Positions 10,177 to 23,043 of a stretch of DNA of 64,000 nt are shown here, piece by piece. Below the pieces are notes generated by a model. That model searched no databases. It saw only the letters and a program-made list of their open reading frames with translations, and was not told the DNA's origin. The stretch comes from Boswellia sacra (taxonomy: Eukaryota; Streptophyta; Magnoliopsida; Sapindales; Burseraceae). Every line of letters begins with the position of its first letter. The first letter of the stretch is position 1. The position numbers and the translations under genes are program-made. The stretch is taken from contig SNVD02004405.1 in assembly GCA_013180625.2 (NCBI GenBank), positions 124,001 to 188,000 on the forward strand, given 5' to 3'.

Positions 10177-13100
10177 CATTTCATTGATTTGGCTCATCGA
10201 TATGAAGAAATGATGACATATAATCACGTATAAGTTGAAAAAATGAAAATGTTAAGATGGAACATGTCTCACATTAGGGTAAATCTCATTGTTATATTTA
10301 ATTTTTGTCTCTAATTTTTAATTTCCATTTCATTTTCTGTCTAACTTTCTAAAAAATAATCTCCTGATCTCTCTAATGTTTAATTCTCTTCAGGAAAGCT
10401 TTCTATATTCATTGTAAGTTGTGTGTGTCTTATTGCCAGTTTAATTATATATATAACTTAGAACAATATTTCTAATATTAATGTGATCTTTTGATAAATT
10501 AATTCATATGAAAATAACTATTATTAAAAAAATTAATTTCTACTGAATTAGAAGGAACTTTGATATATTAATCATGGCAAGGAAGAAAGATTCTTAATTT
10601 GTTGATCTCATCTTTTAAGTTTTAACTATGTAATTAAATATTATATCCTATTGTTTTATAGTAACTAAAAATTTAATTGATTAGAAGATAGCAATGTTGA
10701 AAAGCATTTTATTATATAGGATAAGGATCTCCTCTTCCTCATTACATTTTTCTTTTTTGGAAAAGTGTGATTGATGATTATAGAAAATTAATTGATGAAG
10801 ATATAGAATTATAAATTTCTATCATCCATTAACATTGAAATACAATTGTTAATAGATTCTCAAAAGCTGAGTCAAAATTAGATAAATAGAGTATCCTAAT
10901 TCTATTATAAATTTTGAACTATACATTAAAAACAAAGCAGAAGAATAGGGAGAAGATAAAATAGGATCATTTAATTTTGGACTATATATTACATTAATTG
11001 CCATGTAATAGATTATGGGTGTTGTTTTATGGTATCTCACGTGGCATGCATTTATTTTCGGTGTCATTCTAGTTATATTCATATGGCATGCATTTGTTTT
11101 AGGTGTCATTCTAGTTAAATCAAGATGTGGTGTTATCTCATTATCGATTTAAAATTTATTTGTATTATCAAATTTTAATTTCTTTTCATTATCCAATCCA
11201 ACTTTTTTTTTTAAAAAAAAAATCTTTCTTAAATTTGTTTCTCTCCAATAAAATGTTTACATTGTAAATTGAATTTAGGTTTAAGGTATTTATGTTAAGC
11301 TCATACCTACAAGTTCAAATTAGATTTAAAATAATAATAATAATAATAAACTTAACCTTTAACATATATGTGTTTCATTGCTAGTTTAATTAATATTTTT
11401 TTAGCATATAATTTTGAAAAATATTGTTCCGACCGTAATGTAATCCTTTAGTAAATTAATATGAAAATTATTAGAGAATAAAATATCAATGTTAAGCCCA
11501 CATCTATACGCTTAAGATTTTAGAAAAGTGGCAAACTGTGTCACTTGAAAATTAATTATAAAGGAGTGGTTCTATCAAGCCCCCACTTTTCATTTCATAA
11601 TATCCCTTCTCTAATTTAGTGAGGATAAAATTGTGTTTTAAAATATTTATCTTTTTGGTTGTTAAATAATTCTAATAGAATCAAATAAAAATCTATATCA
11701 ATTTTGTCGTACATTTATATCATTAGTTGTTAAGATTTATTAACCAATAAATTTTCTTCATTTTCAAGTTTTAACCACCAACATCTAGGAAATATATGTT
11801 TCATTACAAATCAAATCATAGTTGAAATTAAACTTTTATTTTCTACTTTTATTCAACTATTGTTAACAAACCTTGATGTTGGCCTTATATTCACTCTCTT
11901 TTCATAAACTATACAACTTGAAGAGCATAATTTCATTAGCAGCATTTTTTTCTATACTTTGTTGACATAATTCTTATGCATCCTAGATAAATAAGGATAA
12001 TTTCAGTTTTTAGTTTTATTTATGAAGAACAAACATATATGATGATGATTTGAAAACAAGAGGTAATATTTTAGTATAGATTACATCGTAAAGTTACTAA
12101 TAGTAGCGACATAGATTAAAAGAGCTAAATGACAAAGATAAATATGAAGAATAAATGGAAAGAATAGATTTCTTAATTGCACCCACTTAATAACTAAATA
12201 ATCTTATTTAATTATATATTTATTATAAATTTACCCTCATTTAAATTTAGAACGGGTCTAATGAGATAAAAATTAGAGGCTGAATATAACATCTCTTAAG
12301 AAAGTATTGTTTAACCCACTTATAAAATTTGTTGAGGAATTTGAAACCCATATCTATAAACTTAAGCTTTTAAAAAAATAGTAAACTTAATACAATAACA
12401 AGTTAACCACCATTACTGGAAGGAAGAAAAAATACGTACTTTGATGATCATGCTCTTAACCATATAATTTCATTGATCAATCTCAACGTGATACGAAATG
12501 AAATTGAATCAATTTGTACCAAAGTAGAAAGAGCTTTCATTTATTAAACATGAAAATGGCCAACATTCTTGTTGATCATCAAATCTCTTAAATATGTAAA
12601 ATATTAGGCTACTTCTATAATAACTAATAAACGATCAGAAGACCCCAATATCGAAAAGTATATCACTATAACGCACGAACTATATATTACTAGGACTATG
12701 AAAACCGAGCAGAATCGGAGGGGGCCGGGGAGGGAAGGAAGGATATATCATCTTAATTTTAACCTTTAATAATGAACTATTTATTAAATGAATTGCCGTC
12801 CAATCGATTAGGTGTTATTTAATTGAATCTCATGTGGCATGCATTTGTTTTAGGTGTCAATTCTAGTCATAGCCATATGGCATGTGTTTGTTCCAGATTT
12901 CATTCAATTTTTAGTTATCACCCATGTGACATGCATAGGGAGAAAAATATTTTATCCCAAACAATGTTAATTATTACAACTGTATTGTTATTCTTTTAAT
13001 CAGTATATATGGAATGATTTTTTTTTTTTTATGAGTAATGGTACAATTAATGCAGTTATCTTGTACTATCTATATAAATTAACTTGGTAATATATACTAT

Positions 13101-13559
13101 TAGATGGACAAAAATTATAATATATGGGAAAATTTAATAGATGATAATCACTCATCTAACAACTAATAAGATTACATTATGTCAATTATTCATTTTGTAT
13201 TAGTACAATATTATCCTTGATGATATGTGTAATTAAGAAGTACGTGAATTTTCCAACTTTTATGATAGGGAATAAGTGAAGAAAATAATTTAAGTGGCTC
13301 ACTAATTAATTTCTTTTGAGTGTTGTAACATAATTCAGACGACGCATTAAATTTTTTATTTAAAAAAAAAAAGAGCTACTGATAATAAGTCAATAAACCC
13401 AGTTATGGTTCATTCTCATCCTCGAGGTTCCCAGATACAACTTCTTCTTCTTCTTCCTTTTTAGCACAGAAAATAGGAAACTTGCATGTCGATATCCTTA
13501 AGATTTAGGATAACAAATTAGATCTAGATATTTATGAAACTAATACTTTGACTATTATA
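10177..13559. other. Copy A flank, no gene
   Basis: A/T-rich intergenic DNA matching copy B across 10180-10700 and 12800-13559. It contains repeats of a roughly 40-bp unit with GGCATGCATTTGTTTT (11043, 11083, 12838 and a degraded one near 12880). Short frames such as 10849-11109 lie in these repeats and are not genes. Confidence 0.65.
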
Positions 13560-14418
13560 TGTTGGTGTCAACGTACATGTGCCATGCATATGTTATTTTT
13601 GTTCAACTTGTGATAAAACAAGAATATTATTTTATTTCTTATTTTACTGTTTATAGTAGTATATTTTAGGAAGTATTTGATTCATAATCAATATCCTCTT
13701 AGAATAGGATATTATTTCATGTATCCTAGTGAAAATAGGAGAATATTTATTTGTGTCGTAATTCCTTTAGGAGTTATTTATATCACTTCCTATTATATTT
13801 GTCTTTATCCTAATGAGAGTTTGATTAAGATTTTTACAGGAATCTAAGGAGATTTTGTTCAGACTTCCCACTATATATACAAAGTTATTTTTACATAACT
13901 GAGAGGGTTGATTGGTCAGTTGGTTGTGGGAGTTCATGTCACGGCAATCCAAGGATTAGAAAGAGAGCCTCAACGTAAATAGGAATGTCTCTTTGATTTG
14001 ATTTTATGAGTGTTTTATTTATGTATGAGAGGTTGTAATCGTACATGAATTGTTGACTAGGTCTGTGTGAGTTAGTAGATACTTAAGAGAACTTGCGAGT
14101 TAAGTGTTTATGTAATTCAGTGTCAGACGTCGTGGTTAAGATATACTTAACAGTGTGTTGCTAAATTATCTGTGACAGAGAGTGAGCAGTGTCACTAGAG
14201 TTTAAGATCTTGGCGGGATTTTGATTTACAAAGATTAGGTTAGTGTGTGAGAGGGAGTCAGCACTGTAAACGATCTTAACAAGAACTTAGTGAATTTCGG
14301 CTCTATAGCTGTTCATGGATGTAGGTTTTATAACCAAACTACGTAAAATCCTCCTGTGTCGATTTACATTACAGTTTACTGTTATAATTCTTATAATTGC
14401 ATACTTCCAGAACTTACA
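13560..14418 (+). repeat. Left LTR of copia element 1
   Basis: Begins TGTTGGTGTCAACG and ends CCAGAACTTACA. Direct repeat of 19417-20242, with a stretch around 13825-13860 missing from the right copy. Confidence 0.9.
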
Positions 14419-14480
14419 ATTGGTATCAGAGCAGGTTCACTGATAGATAAGTGAAGAAAACGATTACGTGATCTAGAAGG

Positions 14481-17400
14481 ATGGAGTTTATTCGCAATGG
14501 AGGATCTGGAGCAGAACCACCTATTCTTGATGATAGTAATTATCCATACAGCTGGAAGGTAAGAATGATAATGCATATCAAATCTCTTGATGATAGGGCA
14601 TTGACCAATGTTAAAGGATGGACACCGCCAACAAAGTTAAATGCTTTTGGTGATGCTGAACCCAAATCTGAGGAGGAATGGACTGATGAAGAATGCAAAC
14701 GTTCAAGCTGGAACTCAAAAGCTCTCAAAAAAATTTTTGCTGCAGTGGGCTTAAACAATTTCGGAAAGATTTCTAGGTGCAAAGTGGCCAAAGAAGCTTC
14801 AGACATACTTGAGGTAAAACATGAAGGTACAGCATCTATTAAAAAATCTAAATTGATGTGACTGAATTCTCAATTTGAAAATTTAATGATGCATGAGGAT
14901 GAGTCAATTTCTGAGTTTTACTCTAAGATATGTCATATCACAAATTTGGCATACATGCTTGGCAAAACTTTCACTGATGCAAAAATTGTTAGCAAAATAA
15001 GGATGTCTATTCCAGATAAATTTCAACCTAAAATTTCAGCCATTGAGGAAGTTAAAAATACTGATGAGATGAGGGTTGATGAACTGATTCGCATTCTCCA
15101 AAACTTTGAAATTAATCAGAGTAGTATGAAACTGATTCTAAACAGATAGCTTTTCTAACAAAGAATTATGTCGAGTTCATGAAAAAGAATTTCAGGAAAA
15201 AGAATCAAGGAAAGCCATCAAACTCAAATGAAGACAATTTCAAGAAATTCAACAAGGAGAATGACAAGAAGAAATTGAAGCAACCTGATAAGAAAGGACA
15301 GATTCAGTATTATAAATGTTCTGGATATGGACATATTCAGTCTGAATGTGCTAATCTCAAGAAGAAACACAAAGGCTTGACAACTACTTAGAGTGATGAA
15401 TCAGAATCTGATTCGGATGATCAAGAATGCATGAATAATTTTGTTGCATTCACAGCATTAGCAGCTAATAAAGGGATGGCTGTTATGACTGATATAACAG
15501 AACATTGCAGATCCAATGTTGATCATTTAGATGAATAAGATGGCCCAGAATACTATGAAGAGTTGCAAGAGACTTATAATGCACTCTATGGTGAATGGCT
15601 AAATCAGAAGGAAGTAATTAAAACCTTGAAGAAGGAGATTAAAGTACTGACATGTGAAAAATCTTATGCTGAAAACCGTATCACGGAACTGGAGATTGCT
15701 TTGACAGACAAAACAGCACATGTTGAGAAAATCATAACAGAGCTGATTGAGAGCAAAAGATGTGTTAATCAACTCAGAATGGAGTCAGCTAAACTTGATC
15801 AGGCCTTGAGTCTTGGAAGAGACAACTCCAACAAACATGGATTGGAATACACGGAGGGTAATGTTGCATCTTCATCAAAAACAGTGTTTGTAAAAGATTC
15901 AACATCAGGTCAAAAATTTGAACCTAACTCAATAAGATCAAGTCATAGCTCAAAAAGCAATGAAACATTTGTTTCTCCTATGAGTTCTTTCACATCCAAT
16001 CCTGAAAAAGTAAGAAAATTCATTTCAATTTGTTATTTTTGTGGTAAAAAGGGACAAATTAGGCCTATATACTTTAAATTGTTAAATCTTTTGCATAAAA
16101 GATCAAAACAGTTCAAACTGTTACCAAAGTCACAACTGCAGTGGGTTAAGAAAGACACGATAGTATGCCATATTGCTCTTACTGCTCTTCAACATTCTTC
16201 TAATGATTTGTGGTATTTTGACAGTGACTGTTCCAGGCATATGATTGAAAATAAGCAGTTTTTTAAAAAATTTAAAGCATGCAGGAAACGAAATGTCACT
16301 TATGGAGATGGAGAAAAGAGTAAGATCATTGATAAAGGCACTTTGAATGTCAAAGGCCTACCCAAATTCCAAAATGTCTTGCCGGTTGAAGGTTTAAAAG
16401 CTAATCTAATTAGTATCAGTTAGATATGTGATAGCAAATATATTGTTAATTTCACACAAAACAAATGTATGATCTTAGATAACTTTGGTAAATGTATTTT
16501 AAAAGGAAATAGATCTTCGGATAATTGCTATTTGGTAAAAATTGCATTTAAAGCTAAGATTTCATATTTGGAATTATGGCATAAAAAATTAGGTCACCTA
16601 AATTACAAAGACTTGGTTAGATTAGGTCACCTAAATTACAAAGACTTGGTTAGATTGACTAAGTTAGGTGCTGTAAAAGGAGTCCCTAAATTTGATGACT
16701 ATATAAATGGAATTTGTGGACCTTGTCAAATGAGAAAACAAATTAGAAGTTCACACAAATCCAACCCACATCTTAGCACATCCAAGATACTTGATTTGCT
16801 TCACATGGGTCTTATAGGTCCTATGCAAATTGAAAGCATTACATGTAAAAGATACATATTTGTTTGTATGGATGACTTTTCTAGATATAATTGGGTTGAT
16901 TTTATTAAAGAAAAATTTGACACTTTTGAAGCGTTCAGGATTTTTTGTGTTAAGCTTGAAAATGAGCAAAACAGGAATATTGGTAGGATAGTGAGAATAA
17001 GAAGTGATCATGGCAAGGAATTTGAAAATGTTAGCTATGCTGACTTTTGCAAATATCATGGAATTGATCATGAATTTTCAGCTCCCAAAACGCCTCAACA
17101 AAATGGTATTGTGGAAAGGAAGAATAGAACTCTTCAAGAGATGGCTAGAGTGATGCTCAATAGCAAGAAGTTGACAAAAGGTTATCAACTGAAGTAATAA
17201 GCACTGCTTGTTATATTTCAAATAGAGTCTTTCAAAGACTTGGCACTAACCAGACACCTTATGAAATTTTGAAAGGAAGAAAACCTAATTTGAAATATTT
17301 TCATGTCTTTAGATGCAGATGTTACATCTTAAATGACAGAGAATAGTTAGGTAAATTAGATCCAAGGAGTGATGAATGAGTTTTTATGGGATATTCACAA

Positions 17401-18794
17401 AACAGCAAAGCATTTCGAGTTTACAATCTTCGAACTGAGGCAGTCATGGAATCTACAAACGTAGTCTTTGATGAACTGTATGATTATGCAGAATACTCAC
17501 AAGAGGAAAGCATAACCAGCTTTACAAAAGATACATACAGAAAAATCAGTTTTAGACAGCAAAGGTAATAAAGATGACTCTATTATGAAAGAGGAAACAA
17601 CTGCTGTTACGTCAGACACAACAATGAAAACTGACAACTCAGATCCGAACAAAAACTCAATCAATAATGAAGATGAAAGGAAAGATCCACCCACTTGGAT
17701 TCAGAAGGCACATCCAACCAGCTCTATCATTGGAACACCAGATGGCATGATAAAAACTAAGAGCAAGGTAAGGAATCAGACAAGGTTTGCATGTTATGTT
17801 TCATTAGTTGAACCAAAAAATGTGAACGAAGCCTTAAAAGAAGATGTTTGGATTCAAGCCATGCAAGATGAACTTAATCAGTTTAAAAGAAATGAAGTAT
17901 GGGAATTAGTTCCTAGGCCAGAAAATGCAAATGTCATTAGAACTAAATGGATATTCAAAAATAAAAATGATAAAAGTGGTCAAGTAGTAAGAAATAAGGC
18001 TAGGCTAGTAGCACAAGGTTGCACTCAAGTAGAAGGCATAGACTTTGATGAAACCTTTGCACCAGTAGCTAGACTTGAATCAATCATATTACTACTTGCA
18101 ATTGTTTATTTGCTTGATTTTAAATTGTACCAAATGGATGTTAAAACAACATTTTTAAATAGCTATCTCAATGAAGAAGTTTTTGTTAAACAACCTAAGG
18201 GTTTGAAGATCCTAAACATCCTGATTTTGTGTACAGATTGCATAAAGATTTGTATGGATTGAAACAAGCTCCTAGAGTTGGTATGAAAGGTTGACAAATT
18301 TTTTGATCAACAGGGGCTATAAAAGAGGCAGCAATGATAAAACTTTGTTTATCAAACATGCATCTAACTATTTTATTGTTGCTCAAATATATGTTGATGA
18401 CCTTGTCTTTGGATCAAGTAACAAAAGAAAAACTAATGAGTTTGTTAAGTTGGTGCAGAAAGAGTTTGAGATAAGCATGGTAGGAGAATTAAATTTCTTT
18501 CCCGGACTGTAGGTTAAGCAAATGAATGATGGAATATTCATATCTCAATCAAAATATGCTAAAAATCATGTAAAGAAATTTGAGCTTGAAAAATCAAAAC
18601 CAATGAAAACTCCTATCAGTACTAACCTTAAACTTTCAAAAGACAATGCAGGAAAAGATGTTGATGTAAGTTTGTATAGAAGCATTATTGACAGCCTATT
18701 ATACCTCAAAGCAAGTAGACCAGATTTGTGCTTTACTGTAAGACTGTGCAAGATTTTAAGCAAATCCCAAAGAATCACATCTGGCAACAGCTAA
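14481..18794 (+). pseudogene. Copia element 1 gag-pol, inactivated
   Basis: Domains in order: gag (14481-15149); a zinc-knuckle remnant YYKCSGYGHIQSEC near 15309 with its first Cys replaced by Tyr; a coiled-coil-like charged stretch (15563-15800); protease/pre-integrase zinc region (about 16200-16680); integrase core (16790-17150) with DHGKEFEN and PQQNGIVERKN, but the first catalytic Asp position reads HMGLIGP instead of the usual D; reverse transcriptase (17860-18790) with an intact YVDD box near 18390. There are several stops (14859, 15147, 15389, 16421, 18510) and frameshifts (near 17190 and 18215). After ASRPDLCFTV the sequence decays, and RNase H is absent. It cannot move on its own. 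Confidence 0.93.
16588..16653 (+). repeat. 33-bp perfect tandem duplication in integrase zinc region
   Basis: The unit starting ATTAGGTCACCTAAATTACA occurs twice back to back (16588-16620, 16621-16653), in frame. It repeats GHLNYKDLVRL of the histidine part of the integrase zinc-binding domain. Probably replication slippage after insertion. Confidence 0.95.
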
Positions 18795-19416
18795 AAGAAT
18801 TATTATGTATGTACATGGAACACATGATTATGGTATATGGTTTTCCAAAGATATGAATATCCCATCAGACTACATTAGTTTTTGCCAAATTGTCCTGAAA
18901 TCAAGGGGGAGAAGGAGAAGGAGTTTCTGATCTGTTATTATAACTATTTTTTCTGTTCTATTTTTGAACTATTCTATTCTTTTAATTTTGTCTGCTATTT
19001 TGATAATCTCCTCCAAGGCAGTATGTAAGGAGTAAGGGGGAGTAAGGCATGTTTATGCTTTGTATGCATTAGAACTATTCTCGACTGTGTGTTATTTTCT
19101 TTACTGTGTTATGTGTTTTTATCTGCTTATTTCATTTGATGTATGTTTTTGATTTGTTCTGATCATGACAATGGTTGCAGTGTTGTTTGACAAGTTTGTC
19201 AACTGCACTTTATGTTATTTTTGCAGGATCTATATAATCAGACATTGTTCTATTATGTGTTTTGTAACTGCATACGATTGTTATTTTCTTAAGCATGATA
19301 TTTCTGTTTATTATATCATAATTGCTTATAGTTATGTCTGACTTATCTACGTGTGTTTTTCCTTTGATCAGAAATAGTGTAGTGTTTTCATCACAAGTTA
19401 CCAAAAAAGGGGAGAT
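18795..19416 (+). other. Copia element 1 3' untranslated region
   Basis: A short decayed stretch after reverse transcriptase, then non-coding sequence with G-rich purine runs (about 18903-18925, 19034-19045) and the polypurine tract at about 19403-19416. No gene. Confidence 0.75.
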
Positions 19417-20242
19417 TATTGGTGTCAACGTGCATGTGCCATGCACATGTTATTTTTGTTCAACTTGTGATAAAACAAGAATATTAGTTTATTTCTTATT
19501 TTACTATTTCTAAAAGTATATTTTAGGAAGTATTTGATTCATAATTAATATCCTTTTAGAATAGGACATTATTTCATGTATCCTAGCGAAAATAGGAGAA
19601 TATTTGTTTGTGTCGTAATTCCTTTAGGAGTTATTTATATTACTTCCTATTATATTTGTCTTTATCCTAATGAGACTTCCCACTATATATACAAAGTTAT
19701 TTTTAGATAATTGAGAGGGTTGATTGGTCGGTTGGTTGTGAGAGTTCATGTCACGGCAATCCAAGGATTAGAATGAGAGCTTCAACGCAAATATGAATGT
19801 CTCTTTGATTTGATTTTATGAGTGTTTTATTCATGTATGAGAGGTTGTAATCGTACATGAATTGTTGCCTAGGTTTGTGTGAGTTAGTAGATACTTAAGA
19901 GAACTTGCGAGTTAAGTGTTTATGTAATTCAGTGTCAAACATCGTGGTTAAGATATACTTAACAGTGTGTTGTTAAGTTATCTGTGACAGAGAGTGAGCA
20001 GTGTCACTAGAGTTTAAGATCTTGGCGGAATTTTGTTCTACAAAGATTAGGTAAGTGTGTGAGAGTAAGTCAGCACTGTACACGATCCTAAAGATTGTAC
20101 AAATAAGAAACTAGTGAATTGCAGCTCTATAGCTGTCTGTGGATGTAGGTTTTATAACCGAACCATGTAAAATCCTCTTGTGCCGATTTACATTACAGTT
20201 TACTGTTATAATTCTTATAACTGCATACTTCCAGAACTTACA
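19417..20242 (+). repeat. Right LTR of copia element 1
   Basis: Starts TATTGGTGTCAACG, so the terminal TG is mutated to TA. Ends CCAGAACTTACA. Direct repeat of 13560-14418. Confidence 0.9.
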
Positions 20243-20825
20243 TTAGATATCATATTTTTAAAAAAAAAATAATTAATGTTAGTTTTGATTAAAATATAAA
20301 GATTAAAATGTTAGTCTTGAAAATCTATTAGTCAACAGGATGTGGGACTATATGTATCCCTAAATCCTAATACACTTTCGACATCCATTCTAATAAATAA
20401 AAATTAAATTACTAAATCATCCATTGTCTATTATAATTCTAAATACATAATACTATTGTAATGTTATGAGTAATAAAATGTGTTAAACTGGGAACCAGCC
20501 TAGACCCTCATAAATTTGTTTTTTTAGATTCTACTTAAAATGCCTCATATCAATGGAGATGTTGTCCATAGTTATATATCTATGATCCTCTCCACTTTTA
20601 GTCAATGTGAGACTTTAGTCGCACACTTAACAAAAAGAAACCAAATTTCTTGATTCATTTATGAAAGAGGATAAATCAATTCGTAGAAATGATAGGGTTG
20701 TACTGGAACTCAATTCGAGTATTCGTTCCGTAAAAAAAAAAAAAAAGTCTAGGGAGTCAGTAATGAAATGGCTACATATATATTTGCGTTTAAAAGCTTT
20801 TATTGTTCACATTAATTTGATGTCC
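20243..20825. other. Copy A flank upstream of pseudogene
   Basis: Continues the duplication; 20260-20600 matches 45680-46050 of copy B. No gene. The open frame starting at 20661 only runs through upstream sequence into the pseudogene. Confidence 0.6.
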
Positions 20826-20833
20826 TATAAATA
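20826..20833 (+). promoter_or_regulatory. TATA box of the copy A pseudogene
   Basis: TATAAATA about 75 bp before the ATG at 20909, at the same relative place as ATAAATA (50454-50460) of the intact copy. The flanking bases ACTTGA and ACTCATTTC are shared. Confidence 0.6.
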
Positions 20834-20908
20834 CTTGAGTTTAACTCATTTCTCAAAGCAACAAGAGCAACAAAAGCGAAGACAACCACCATTGCAGAAA
20901 AAGAGAGA

Positions 20909-21471
20909 ATGGCAGAAAAAAGTAGCTGTATTGTTGATTTGCCTTGTTTTTATCGCTGCTGTCGAGCTCCTTAAGGTTATTGCTAATTCTTAATATGACA
21001 AGATCTACAGGGACACCTACGAGAATCTTTACGTGGAATTGAGGGCTCCGAGGATGCTCTGCAAGCCTAAGTGTGAATTTTTGAGAAGAACCATCCTGTA
21101 AGCTTTATAATTCCTTCTTTTCCTTTTCACATTAATGTAAACCTTAAAGTAGTTATTCATGGTTAAATATTTGCATTATATGTGCATGTGGAGCCAAAGT
21201 CTTAGATGATTTAAAACTGATGAGGATAGAAAAGATCAAAATTATCAACATGATTTATATATAATTTCTTTGGAGACAAAACTTGGCAACTGATTTGCTT
21301 TGTCGATTTGGTGTGCTTAATTCTGGTGTTGTCTTTATTGGCAATATTTTGGTTTTTTTTTTTAAAAAAAAAAGACCTTTTGGCAATATTTTGGTTTTTT
21401 TTTATAAAAAAAAACCTTTGGACACTATTTCTAATGGGCTTTTTGCAGTAAAGCTAAAGGGACTTAAGTAA
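20909..21471 (+). pseudogene. Broken paralogue of the six-cysteine secreted peptide gene
   Basis: Aligns with 50557-51065 in both exons, the donor (GTAAGC at 21098) and the acceptor (TTTTGCAG before 21449). After the ATG one extra A in the run GAAAAAAG shifts the frame. Reading through, the leader LLICLVFIAAVELLKV is nearly identical to the intact gene, then a TAA follows at about 20991. Beyond it, the three spaced positions that are Cys in the intact gene read Tyr (YDKIYRDTY), and only two of the six cysteines remain (LCKPKC). Exon 2 is also degraded. No functional product is expected. Confidence 0.85.
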
Positions 21472-21499
21472 GCTACTTGGACCGACCGGTTGGCATCTC

Positions 21500-22126
21500 C
21501 TCCTCGGTGACCGCATGAGCATGCATGCACAAAGTACCTTCTAAGATAATATTAATTGAATCAAATTTTCATTTGTATTATCTCTTAATAATAATAATTA
21601 ATCTAATCTATCAACTTTTTTCCCTTTCGGAATCTGGAAAGTCACTCTCCTTGCATACTTGTTAATCCATGTGTAAATTGGTTAATTATTATTATGTTGT
21701 GTGCAAATTTATGAAAAGAGTGACCACTCTATGTTCATATGATATAAAAGAAGTTACAACTTTAAAAATGCATCTTTTGCAATTACATAACTTCAATCCC
21801 CTTAAAATTGGATTGGATATGATTTTGGGTTATTCCAATATAAGGTAAAATTATGGTACATGCATTGGAAATTCCTCATTTCAATTATGTAGAATCGGAT
21901 TGTGTATTAATTAAAAATGAAAATTCCAATATTTCGAATGCATGAACACATCCTAACTCTTTCTTATAATATGGAGAATTTTACTATCAATGATGGATTT
22001 TGTGCTAAATGAACGAATATGTATTCATAAAGATTCCGTGACATTTAAGTATCTTAGTTAGGCAGAGAAAACCTTGCGTAATTACCAATTACATTTTAAT
22101 ATATTTAAGTTGCCATATTCAGTTTG

Positions 22127-22162
<36 letters not shown>

Positions 22163-22320
22163 ATAATCAGTTAAGGTGAAGAAAGCATAAATCGGCGACA
22201 ATCAATGTATATATAGCCTAAATTTGATTATTAATCCTATTTCATTAATAAAATTTGCAACTGATAGCATTCTAAACATGTTGCAAATGAAGATTCAACA
22301 TGGGTTTTATTGAAGCTAAT
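21500..22320. other. Copy A 3' flank
   Basis: Non-coding. The stretch GGCATCTCCTCCTCGGTG at 21491 matches the same place after the intact gene (51085). 21800-22050 matches 46220-46400. A (TA)n microsatellite lies at about 22131-22161. No gene seen. Confidence 0.6.
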
Positions 22321-22479
22321 TATCTCATCTGGTGCTCATGTGTAATGCACCCTGATTAAAATGAACAGATGCCTCGTTAAAGGAACTTCTTCACCAGCAG
22401 AATGGTAATGCAGTTAAATTCCCAACACCTAGGTATGTCATAGGTTTGGCACAGTGTGGCAGAAAGACTCATATAAGAT

Positions 22480-22732
22480 GAGTCATGCTACAGTACAGCT
22501 GCTATACCAATACAGCAGCTTTGCTGTAGCATGTAAAAATCGTAAACGTATATCTAAAAATCGTAAGCGAGTGAAAAAAAATTGTATTTTACAACTTTTA
22601 CATGTTTTTCATTTACGACTTTTTTACATACAATTTTTATTCATTCATTTACGACTTTTACGATGTGTTTACAATTTTTGAACAAATTGCACAGTTGCTG
22701 TATGGGTACAACAATTGTACCGTAATGAAATC
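22480..22732. mobile_element. 253-bp MITE with 10-bp target duplication (Mutator-like)
   Basis: CATATAAGAT flanks the insert on both sides (22470-22479, 22733-22742) and occurs once at the matching place in copy A (872-881, part of TATATAAGATATAT). The ends are imperfect inverted repeats of about 30 bp (GAGTCATGCTACAGTACA against GATTTCATTACGGTACA on the other strand). The TSD of 9-10 bp points to the Mutator superfamily. It has no coding capacity. Confidence 0.8.
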
Positions 22733-23043
22733 CATATAAGATATATCCATTGGATCATATCTGATTAATTTGGTACTCAATCTGATGAAATGATGACATA
22801 TAATCATGAATAGGTTAAAAAATGAAATGGTGAGATGGTACTTGTCTCACGTTAGGGTACAATCTCATTATTATTTTAAATTTAATTTTTGTTTCTAATT
22901 TTTAATTCCCATTTCATTATCCCTCTAACTTCTTAAAAGATAATCTCTTGATCTCTCTAATATTTAATTCTCTAATAAATCATTCCATATTGTTGCATGT
23001 CTTGTTGTCAATTTAATTATATATTGTAAATTTAATTATATAT

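Larger units (their letters stand above)
13560..20242 (+). mobile_element. Ty1/copia retrotransposon, decayed
   Basis: Plus-strand element with LTRs 13560-14418 and 19417-20242, a primer site complementary to initiator tRNA-Met just inside the left LTR (TGGTATCAGAGC at 14421), and a polypurine tract AAAAAAGGGGAGAT before the right LTR. Flanking pentamers TTATA and TTAGA agree at four of five positions. Gene order is gag, protease region, integrase, reverse transcriptase, as in copia. RNase H is missing. The homologous unfilled site in copy B is near 45655-45670. Confidence 0.92.
700..22320. repeat. Copy A of three-copy tandem duplication
   Basis: Once inserted elements are removed, this block is collinear by eye with copy B (22321-46620) and copy C (47460-51500). 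Anchors are: 745-905 matching 22330-22455 and 47478-47585; 10180-10700 matching 22760-23043 plus 43988-44150; the CATGCAT-rich stretches at 11039-11110 and 12830-12950 matching 44760-44890 and 49866-49935; and 21800-22050 matching 46220-46400. Copy A carries an Athila-type element, a copia element and a broken six-cysteine peptide gene. The outer boundaries are approximate. Confidence 0.75.

Noticed and set aside
20661..20993. 110-codon frame as a separate gene before the pseudogene
   Set aside because: It reads through upstream non-coding sequence and then the frameshifted leader; homology to the intact gene starts only at the ATG at 20909.
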